In this document: positions 24,536-31,359 of the stretch, in pieces | Layout of the letters: the number at the start of each line of letters is the position of its first letter | How positions within the stretch are numbered: the first letter of the stretch is position 1 | From: Niallia sp. NCCP-28 | GTDB taxonomy: Bacteria; Bacillota; Bacilli; Bacillales; Cytobacillaceae | Length of the DNA stretch: 64,000 nt | Direction of reading: 5' to 3' | Assembly (NCBI RefSeq): GCF_023168165.1 | Contig: NZ_BQYJ01000005.1 | Span: 1 to 64,000, forward strand | Position numbers and translations under genes: made by a program | The notes under the pieces: model-generated | Seen by the model: only the letters and a program-made list of their open reading frames with translations | What the model was told of the DNA's origin: nothing | Database searches by the model: none

Positions 24536-25795
24536 TTATAAAATAGGAATTTTCACCAGTATGTTGACAGGATTTAATTCCATGTCTACTGTCGCTCTAT
24601 TCTGCCTTAATTTAATTAAAGCATCAAACAAGCCCAGTTCCATATTATTTGGATCAATAGTAAGATTGGCTTCTATTTTATAAATAAATTTTTTATCCGA
24701 TATATCCAAATCTATTGAAATCAGCTTTTTTTCATTTCGCTTCATATCATAGAGCGTCAACATTAAATCATCAATAATTAAGCTGATGTTTCGAATTTGG
24801 CCTAAGCTGGCAAATTCTTGGGAACTGATATAACTATTAACATTCAGTTCCACACCGAGCAAATCTGCTAATTTTCTTTTATTCACTAAAAAGGAATACA
24901 GCAATGGATCTAGCCCTTCTATTCCTTTTCGCAAATTCTTATTTTTCCAAAGCATGTTCATTTGCTGCAGCTCGTGGGTATCTATATACTCTGCGATAAT
25001 ATCAGAAGAACCAGCATGATTCAGCTTTTCTATTGTTCTGAAATGCATGACATAGTTTTGCTTTAGTTTTTCGACGAAGGCTGCTACTTGCTGCTCTTGA
25101 TCTAAATAATATTTTTTGGCAAAAAGCAGCTGTTCCTTCTGCAATTGAGAATGAAAGATTAAATAGCATAGCATCATCGCAAAAAGTACCACAATGCTCA
25201 ATAAGATGAAGGAATATTTCACTTGCTTGTCTGCCATTAAAACAGTAGCACCAAGGACAATAAAGATATAAGTCATCGCAAAAAGAACTTGGATTATTCT
25301 TTTCGTTTTTTTCTCTATATGATCAGCTTTTAGCTGATACCTTAATTCTGATATTTGCAGTTTATTTTTATATAAAACAAAGCAAGAAATCAACAATAGA
25401 GAAATAGTTATCATTGGAACAAAAACTGCAAAATTGCTCATTTGATACAATTTCAAATAACTTCCTTGCAAAAAGCTTGTCAACAGTTCGATAACTAGTA
25501 ATTGCAAAAATAAATAAAAACCGTATCCTATACTCGTTAAAGCAATCGCTTCTAAATTTTTAGTTTTTAATCCTACTTTAAAAAGAAAAATTAAAATAAT
25601 AATCTGCAAACCTACAATAACAGGAACAGGCATAGAAGTCAGATGCAACAATATCGAAATAAAACTCATACATGCTGATTGAATTATTATATTTTTTATA
25701 TAGTAGTTGTATTTATAACCCAGGAGAATAAGTGGAAAGGAGATTAATCCAGCCCATTCTATTAGAGAAACTAAAAAAGTTATAATATAGCTCAT
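24536..25795 (-). CDS. AgrC-like membrane sensor lacking kinase catalytic residues
   Basis: About 419 residues from ATG 25795, with GGGAG upstream. The N-terminal 215 residues hold about seven hydrophobic segments, as in AgrC, for binding an autoinducing peptide. The C-terminal half aligns with the AgrC kinase region, but the phospho-acceptor box (usually RHDY) reads KQNYVMHF: the histidine is glutamine (Gln246). The N-box (usually LDNAIEA) reads IIDDLMLTL, and the G-boxes are gone apart from ELGLFDALIKL. I conclude it is a receptor without kinase activity. It probably signals through the soluble kinase encoded immediately upstream. Confidence 0.78.
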   Translation of the reverse strand: MSYIITFLVSLIEWAGLISFPLILLGYKYNYYIKNIIIQSACMSFISILLHLTSMPVPVIVGLQIIILIFLFKVGLKTKNLEAIALTSIGYGFYLFLQLLVIELLTSFLQGSYLKLYQMSNFAVFVPMITISLLLISCFVLYKNKLQISELRYQLKADHIEKKTKRIIQVLFAMTYIFIVLGATVLMADKQVKYSFILLSIVVLFAMMLCYLIFHSQLQKEQLLFAKKYYLDQEQQVAAFVEKLKQNYVMHFRTIEKLNHAGSSDIIAEYIDTHELQQMNMLWKNKNLRKGIEGLDPLLYSFLVNKRKLADLLGVELNVNSYISSQEFASLGQIRNISLIIDDLMLTLYDMKRNEKKLISIDLDISDKKFIYKIEANLTIDPNNMELGLFDALIKLRQNRATVDMELNPVNILVKIPIL

Positions 25796-25832
25796 CAAAA
25801 ATCGATCTCCCAACTCTCTAAAACCATTACTG

Positions 25833-26624
25833 TTACACGTCAATAGAAGTATGCTTACTTTCTGGAATGGTTATTTTTATCTGCAAACCCTCATTTGGCT
25901 CGCTCCATATTTCTAGATTGCCATTCATTGTTTCAACAATTGATTTACAAATCGGCAAGCCTAAACCAGTTCCTTCATCCTTAGTAGTGTAGAAAGGGTG
26001 AAAAATGCTTTCTAACTGTTCCTTTGGGATTCCAGGTCCACTGTCTTTAATATAAATTGCAATATTCTTATGAGGCTCTTTTACTGCTTCTACAGAAATT
26101 GTTCCATCCTTTTGAATGGCCTCCCCTGCATTTTTTATTAAATTTATTACTAACCGTTCAAAATGATTAGAATTCCCCGAAATGTAGAGGCTTCCCTCTA
26201 AGTTAGTAGAAAAAGTTATATTTTTCTTCTCAAACTGCAAGGAATATATGGTAATTATTTTTTTTAGACTATGCTTCACATCAATGATCGTTAAATTGTC
26301 GTTATGCAAATGCAGCTTAGATAATGTCAGCAGCTCTTGAATAAGATATTCTATTCTATTTGCTTCTTCTCTAATGATAGAAGAGTATTGAGCGATATTC
26401 GTTTCCGATTTTGCTATTGCTTCCTTTTCAAGATATTGAGTAAATCCAATAATAGTAGTGAGTGGATTTCTAATTTCATGTGCAAAGAAAGCCGCCATTT
26501 TTCCTATTTCCGAGTCAAACTCATCCCCTGACAGCTTTTGAGTTTCCGGGGTGTATACTGACTTTGATTTTTCTTTTAATTTTTGTTTTCTTTTTAGCCA
26601 TCTTTTGCTAAATACACGTATCAT
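25833..26624 (-). CDS. soluble sensor-type histidine kinase (HisKA-HATPase), first gene of agr-like operon
   Basis: About 263 residues without a membrane segment. A basic N-terminus (RWLKRKQKLKEKSK) precedes a DHp domain with the phospho-acceptor box FFAHEIRNPLTTIIGFTQYL. An ATPase domain follows with N-box NLIKNAGEAIQ, DSGPGIP, FHPFYTTKDEGTGLGLPICK. The H-box resembles sporulation kinases (KinA-E type) that feed Spo0F; no response regulator gene is near. The GTG at 26639 sits on top of the SD sequence AGGAG, so ATG 26624 is likelier; its spacing is long. The gene precedes the kinase-dead AgrC-like protein, so I infer a receptor-kinase pair. Confidence 0.85.
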   Translation of the reverse strand: MIRVFSKRWLKRKQKLKEKSKSVYTPETQKLSGDEFDSEIGKMAAFFAHEIRNPLTTIIGFTQYLEKEAIAKSETNIAQYSSIIREEANRIEYLIQELLTLSKLHLHNDNLTIIDVKHSLKKIITIYSLQFEKKNITFSTNLEGSLYISGNSNHFERLVINLIKNAGEAIQKDGTISVEAVKEPHKNIAIYIKDSGPGIPKEQLESIFHPFYTTKDEGTGLGLPICKSIVETMNGNLEIWSEPNEGLQIKITIPESKHTSIDV

Positions 26625-26639
26625 AATGAAATCTTGCAC

Positions 26640-27124
26640 TCCTAATGAATTCTCTATCTTCTTATTCTTTATTATATATTTTCATATATGGAAGAAAAGC
26701 AATAATTACTATTTATTTATAATGTATCTATGTGAACTATTCGATATTTTGGTTCCATATTCCTTTTTTTAAGAAAAAATAATTAGGCAAATGCATAAAA
26801 AAGACCGCTTCCTCTCTAGAAAACGGCAGAAAATTGGAGATAAAGGACTACTCATAAAATAATAAAGTGGTTTTAATAGAAGCCTCTATTAAATTGCTCA
26901 ATTAATTTTATTCTGCTTTTATTTGAAAAAAGACGTAGGTGGGGTCCCTTTCCATCGGCAAAATATTTTTAATATATTGCACCAGCTACTATTAAACCAT
27001 ATTATATATAATGATGAAGTATTCATTTTATCTATTTTTGGGACAATTCCCTTTCATTTTCTCTCTTTTTTTCTTCATTTTATATAAAAATATAACTTTA
27101 GGAATATTTTTAGGAAGTGATATA
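26640..27124. other. divergent intergenic region, agr-like operon versus PlcR-like gene
   Basis: About 480 AT-rich bases must contain the promoters for both directions. I found no PlcR-box-like match (TATGnAnnnnTnCATA) and no convincing -35/-10 pair. A short hydrophobic frame at 26718 (MYLCELFDILVPYSFF) has no ribosome site and I do not annotate it. Confidence 0.4.
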
Positions 27125-27997
27125 TTGGATTTTTCAGCAGTTGGTGAAAAGATAAAGGAACTGCGCAAACAAATGAAATTATCGCAAAAGGAATTAGCGC
27201 ACAATATTTGTACACAAGCGCAAATTAGCAAAATTGAAAAAGGGGAAGTGTTGCCGCTCTCCTCTACACTATACTTAATCTCCCAACGCCTAGGAATTGA
27301 TGTTAACTATTTTTTCGATATTGGAACTACACCAAGATTAGATTATATCATAGAAACGACCAGACAATTAAAAGCCGCCCGCAGAAATACTGATTACGGC
27401 ACAATTAAACAAATTGTTGAAGCGGAAGAGCATAATCCATTATTCACTCGCAACAAAAAGCATTTTCAGATTATCCTTTGGCATAAAGCCATCTATCAAT
27501 ATGAAGTAAACCGAAGTTTTCAAAAAGCTGTATCGTTGATTGATGAGGCTATCGAACTGACTTTTGATAAAGTTTATACAGAAAAAGAAATAGAAATTTA
27601 TACAAGCAAAGGCATCTTTTATTACGAGGAAGGCTATATCGAAGAATCTTTAGAAATTTACTACAAAGCTTTTGATTGGCTAAAGGAGATTCCTCATTTA
27701 CAAGATGATACGATTAAAAGCAGGCTTTATTTGAATATTGCAATATCACTTACTGACCTTAAACAATATACTCAATCGATAACTTACTGTAAAGAGGCAA
27801 TTGATTGGGCTATCAAAAAAGATAACCTTTACCTGCTTGCACATTTCCATTATCATATTGGCTTTAACTATGAACTTCAAAATCAGCTTCAACAAGCGAC
27901 AAATTATATGCAAGAGGCACTTATAATTTTTCGATTAGTAAAAGATAATCGCTATACAAAGGAGATTCAAGATAAAATTAATAGATGGAATTCTTGA
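27125..27997 (+). CDS. PlcR/RRNPP-type quorum-sensing regulator (HTH-XRE plus TPR)
   Basis: 290 residues from TTG 27125 (AGGAAGTGA upstream), close to the 285 of PlcR. Residues 1-65: XRE helix-turn-helix (IKELRKQMKLSQKELAHNICTQ, AQISKIEKGEVLPLSSTLYLI). Residues about 75-285: helical TPR-like repeats (IYTSKGIFYYEEGYIEESLE, YLNIAISLTDLKQYTQSI, YHIGFNYELQNQLQQATNYM). RRNPP proteins bind a re-imported linear peptide. No papR-like precursor is visible on either side. The frame extends upstream through a hydrophobic stretch that I regard as non-coding. Divergent from the agr-like operon. Confidence 0.82.
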   Translation: MDFSAVGEKIKELRKQMKLSQKELAHNICTQAQISKIEKGEVLPLSSTLYLISQRLGIDVNYFFDIGTTPRLDYIIETTRQLKAARRNTDYGTIKQIVEAEEHNPLFTRNKKHFQIILWHKAIYQYEVNRSFQKAVSLIDEAIELTFDKVYTEKEIEIYTSKGIFYYEEGYIEESLEIYYKAFDWLKEIPHLQDDTIKSRLYLNIAISLTDLKQYTQSITYCKEAIDWAIKKDNLYLLAHFHYHIGFNYELQNQLQQATNYMQEALIIFRLVKDNRYTKEIQDKINRWNS

Positions 27998-28317
27998 CTC
28001 TTTTAAACTCGGCTGTTGAATTTCATTTCAAGTTTCCACTTTTCAATTTAAACAAAAGAGTGCAAAATCAACAATTAGCTTTAATATAACCTAGTTTTTT
28101 CTTAAATAGATATATTTTCCATTAAAATAAGTTTCTTTTCCAAAATGTTGAAGAAAATTAACTGATTCCTTTTGATAGAAAAGGATTATCACATATGATT
28201 ATAGACCTATTTTAAAGAAACACCCTCATTTTAGACCAATATACCCACTCAATAAGTTGCATCTCTATGATAATATAGTTTCATAGATTACTATTTCTTA
28301 GGAGTGAGTGTTACAGA
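27998..28317. other. intergenic, no PapR-like peptide gene seen
   Basis: 320 bases between the PlcR-like gene and the LysM hydrolase. Only frames of fewer than ten codons start here (for example MLKKIN, MIIDLF), none with a signal peptide. No strong terminator recognised. Confidence 0.4.
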
Positions 28318-29397
28318 ATGAAGAAAAAAATCACAGCTTTGGCCACCTTAGCTATATTTTCATCCGCCTTTACCGCACATGCATCTGCTAGTACATATGT
28401 CGTAAAAAAAGGGGATACGCTAAGCAAAATCGCCAAACAATATAGTACGACAGTCACGAATTTAAAGACTGCTAATAAATTAGCTTCTGATACTATATAT
28501 ATTAATCAGAAACTAAATTTATCTGGGAATTCCATCCAAAAACAAACATCTGCTGCTTCAAGTAGTGTAGAGACTAAAACAACTACAGCAGCAAAAACAT
28601 ATAAAATTGTTGCTGGCGACACGCTTTCAAAAATAGCAAATAAATTTTCCATCTCCCTATCCAATTTAAAGAGCTGGAATAACATTACATCTGATTTGAT
28701 TTTCCCGGGCAATACGTTAGTCGTTTCCAAACCATCCAATACTGCAAACTTGAATACGAGTTCTGTATCAACTAGCAAAACAACAACTAATACAACCAAT
28801 TCTGATAGTTATACAATTAAGAGCGGGGATACACTCGGCAAAATCGCAGCACAATATAACTTGTCTGTTTCTCAGTTAAAGAAATTAAATAATTTAACAT
28901 CTGATCTCATCTTCGCTGGAAAAAAACTAAAGGTTACTGGAACACCATCAAGCAACAGCTCAAACGAAAGCAGCAATGTTGAATCCAGCAATTCAAGTTC
29001 TACTGTTAAAGTATCCAATCAAAATAACTCATCTGTTGCTTCAGGAGACATAGTATCTACCGCTAAACAACTAATCGGCATTCCTTACAGTTGGGGCGGA
29101 ACTTCCACATCTGGTTTTGATTGCAGCGGCTTTATTTATTATGTGCTTAATCAATCAGGCAAATCTATCAACCGCTATTCAGCACAAGGATATTATGATA
29201 GAAGCTATTATGTAGATGCTCCTAAGATTGGGGATCTTGTTTTCTTTGAGGGTACATATAAGGCAGGCATTTCACATTTGGGCATTTATATTGGTGGCAA
29301 TCAGTTTATCCACGCCGATTCCAGCGGTGTCCGCATTACTAGTTTAGATAATTCTTATTACAAAAATCATTTCGCAAGCTTTAAACGATTGTATTAA
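28318..29397 (+). CDS. LysM-NlpC/P60 cell-wall endopeptidase (LytE/LytF-like)
   Basis: 359 residues: a signal peptide (to about residue 23, ending THASA), three LysM repeats (TYVVKKGDTLSKIAKQYSTT; TYKIVAGDTLSKIANKF; SYTIKSGDTLGKIAAQY) joined by Ser/Thr/Asn linkers, and a C-terminal NlpC/P60 domain with Cys in GFDCSGFIYYV, His in ISHLGIYIGGNQFIHADS. B. subtilis LytE has the same layout and works as a D,L-endopeptidase in cell elongation and separation. AGGAGTGAG precedes ATG. Monocistronic, with its own terminator. Confidence 0.9.
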   Translation: MKKKITALATLAIFSSAFTAHASASTYVVKKGDTLSKIAKQYSTTVTNLKTANKLASDTIYINQKLNLSGNSIQKQTSAASSSVETKTTTAAKTYKIVAGDTLSKIANKFSISLSNLKSWNNITSDLIFPGNTLVVSKPSNTANLNTSSVSTSKTTTNTTNSDSYTIKSGDTLGKIAAQYNLSVSQLKKLNNLTSDLIFAGKKLKVTGTPSSNSSNESSNVESSNSSSTVKVSNQNNSSVASGDIVSTAKQLIGIPYSWGGTSTSGFDCSGFIYYVLNQSGKSINRYSAQGYYDRSYYVDAPKIGDLVFFEGTYKAGISHLGIYIGGNQFIHADSSGVRITSLDNSYYKNHFASFKRLY

Positions 29398-29410
29398 ACA
29401 TTTTATTTAG

Positions 29411-29447
29411 AAAAGGGCTCAGTTCACAATATAGCTGATCCCTTTTT
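29411..29447 (+). terminator. terminator of the LysM-NlpC/P60 gene
   Basis: AAAAGGGcTCAG ... CTGAtCCCTTTTT: an 11-bp stem with one mismatch and a T-run, 14 bases past the stop codon. The remaining 290 bases before the SWIM gene hold only a doubtful 71-codon frame without a ribosome site. Confidence 0.8.
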
Positions 29448-29742
29448 GCTTTTTGAATCTGCTCTAATTTCTCTTCCTCCTCAATCCCCTACCATCTCCA
29501 AAAAAAAAACGTTATAATTAAAGAATGATTTTTTTGCGAATGACTTTTCCAAAAGGGAAAAGTTCTATAAATACCTATTTCAACGATATGCCTAAAAGAT
29601 GCTGTTTCTTTTGCAGCGTAACTAGACTTTTAAAAACTTGCATAACTGATCATCATATACACTGTCATTACAAATCTTTAATTAATATATGCGGATTAGT
29701 TGTATATGTTAATGGTTCTGATGATTTTTTGGAGGGATAACA

Positions 29743-31359
29743 ATGTTTCTAGACAAATATATAGAGCCGTTAAATTATTGCGCAGAGAACTTCATGCGAA
29801 TACTTGATACTAACAATCCCAATACACAAAAAGCAGTAGAAAAAGGGCTGCTTCTTTATCGTCAAGGTTTTGTTTCACAAGTGAAAATTGACAATGAAAA
29901 AGTAACAGGTGCTGTTCAAGATGTGACACCGGTCAAAGTTATCCTCGATTTAAACTTTATTCAGACCAGTTCTTGCACTTGTTACACAGAAGGAATCTGC
30001 CGCCATCAATTGGCTGTATTTTTTTATTTCCTTGGGCTTGCAGGAAAAGTTTCTACATGGATTGCAGATTGGCGCAAACCCAATAAAAAGCCATTAGAGC
30101 TTAAAAATCTTAACTTAATGCGAGCAAGCGATTTATTGCAGGTCAACGAAACAAATGAACCTGATTATACAGAATGGATTACTTCCTTTAATGAAAGTTT
30201 CGATTCTCTTATAGCGGCCAAAAGTCAAAAGCCCCATACCATTACAGAAATGTATTATATTTATAATCGAAAATTGAAAAGCAATGCCCCTTTTCAAAAT
30301 GAGTGGAAATTGCTTTATTTATTGGTGGGAAATGTTTATACATTTAAAAAGTTTCTACTATTAAGTAAAACACTAGACCATTCTGCTGCAACAATTAATC
30401 GTTATTACCGGCATATATACCATGATTTATTGACAGGAATTGAAGAAACTATCTATAAATTAGCAAACTTTACCTTCCCCTTTTCTTTTGATCAATTTTT
30501 AGAAAGGCTAAAAGGGGAATGCAGCGATATTCTTATAATAAATCCAATTATCAAATTTGAATCCATCCAAATTTACCGTATGCTTTGGACAAATCTTTTT
30601 ACAAAAAAACAATGGCAATTAGATGAAGCAGCGAGATTAACTGATGCAAGTGCAAGTTCCTTTGCAGAAAAAATTGCAATCATCCACTTAAGAATTCTTT
30701 TAAAAGAGGATCAAAAAGCAATAGATCATATTCGTTCCTTACAAACAACGGTTATTCCGTACTTGATTTATTGGATGGATTACTTCAATAGCCGCAAAGC
30801 TTGGAACAGGGTAGAGCCATATATTATGTCCTATATACATCCATTAAAGGATTATCTCTCTAGTGAATATGACGATATAGATTATTGTCATGAGTTTAGC
30901 ATCATGGCCATTAAATCGATTGCTCCTTTTTGCGAAGCAAAAAACCGGCCTGATTTATTAGAAAAAGCATATATACAAACACTGCCTTTTAGCTTTCGCC
31001 ATTATGAATCCTTTCTGTATGAAAATGCATTATTTGATAAGTGGATCGATTTATTTACTTATATGGGAATGGGAATAGATGAACTAGATAAACATCAAAT
31101 CAAAAAGCTTCAGGAATATGATCAAAGTCTCTTATTATCCCTTTATCACCGCTCTATTCAAGAACATATTGATTTAAAAACACGAGAACATTACCGTATT
31201 GCAGTTCGACAAATAAAAAAATTGCGGACATTGTATAAAAAGCTAAAAAAATCTAATGATTTCGAACGCTTTTTAATTCTCACTCTTGAGCGAACAAAAC
31301 GGTTAAGAGCCTTTCATGAAGAATGCAGGAAAGGTAAGTTGATACATGCTGAAAACTAA
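29743..31359 (+). CDS. ywqB: SWIM zinc-finger protein (YwqB-like)
   Basis: 538 residues. A SWIM motif, TSSCTCYTEGICRHQLAVFF (CxCxnCxH), lies near residues 77-96. The rest is helical without recognised catalytic residues. SWIM fingers are thought to bind DNA or protein. The gene precedes and overlaps by 14 bases a SNF2-family helicase, as B. subtilis ywqB does ywqA, so the products likely work as a pair. GGAGGG lies 8 bases before ATG. Symbol by homology and context. Confidence 0.8.
   Translation: MFLDKYIEPLNYCAENFMRILDTNNPNTQKAVEKGLLLYRQGFVSQVKIDNEKVTGAVQDVTPVKVILDLNFIQTSSCTCYTEGICRHQLAVFFYFLGLAGKVSTWIADWRKPNKKPLELKNLNLMRASDLLQVNETNEPDYTEWITSFNESFDSLIAAKSQKPHTITEMYYIYNRKLKSNAPFQNEWKLLYLLVGNVYTFKKFLLLSKTLDHSAATINRYYRHIYHDLLTGIEETIYKLANFTFPFSFDQFLERLKGECSDILIINPIIKFESIQIYRMLWTNLFTKKQWQLDEAARLTDASASSFAEKIAIIHLRILLKEDQKAIDHIRSLQTTVIPYLIYWMDYFNSRKAWNRVEPYIMSYIHPLKDYLSSEYDDIDYCHEFSIMAIKSIAPFCEAKNRPDLLEKAYIQTLPFSFRHYESFLYENALFDKWIDLFTYMGMGIDELDKHQIKKLQEYDQSLLLSLYHRSIQEHIDLKTREHYRIAVRQIKKLRTLYKKLKKSNDFERFLILTLERTKRLRAFHEECRKGKLIHAEN

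Noticed and set aside
26718-26768. Short hydrophobic frame MYLCELFDILVPYSFF as a PapR-like peptide
   Set aside because: No Shine-Dalgarno, no signal-peptide charge pattern, and it lies upstream of rather than downstream of the regulator.
27011-27124. 38-codon hydrophobic N-terminal extension of the PlcR-like protein (possible membrane anchor)
   Set aside because: No ribosome site before the upstream ATGs, whereas AGGAAGTGA sits correctly before TTG 27125, and the resulting 290 residues match the PlcR length.
29525-29740. 71-codon open frame before the SWIM gene
   Set aside because: No ribosome site, and composition unlike neighbouring proteins; it looks like untranslated sequence between a terminator and the ywqB-like gene.
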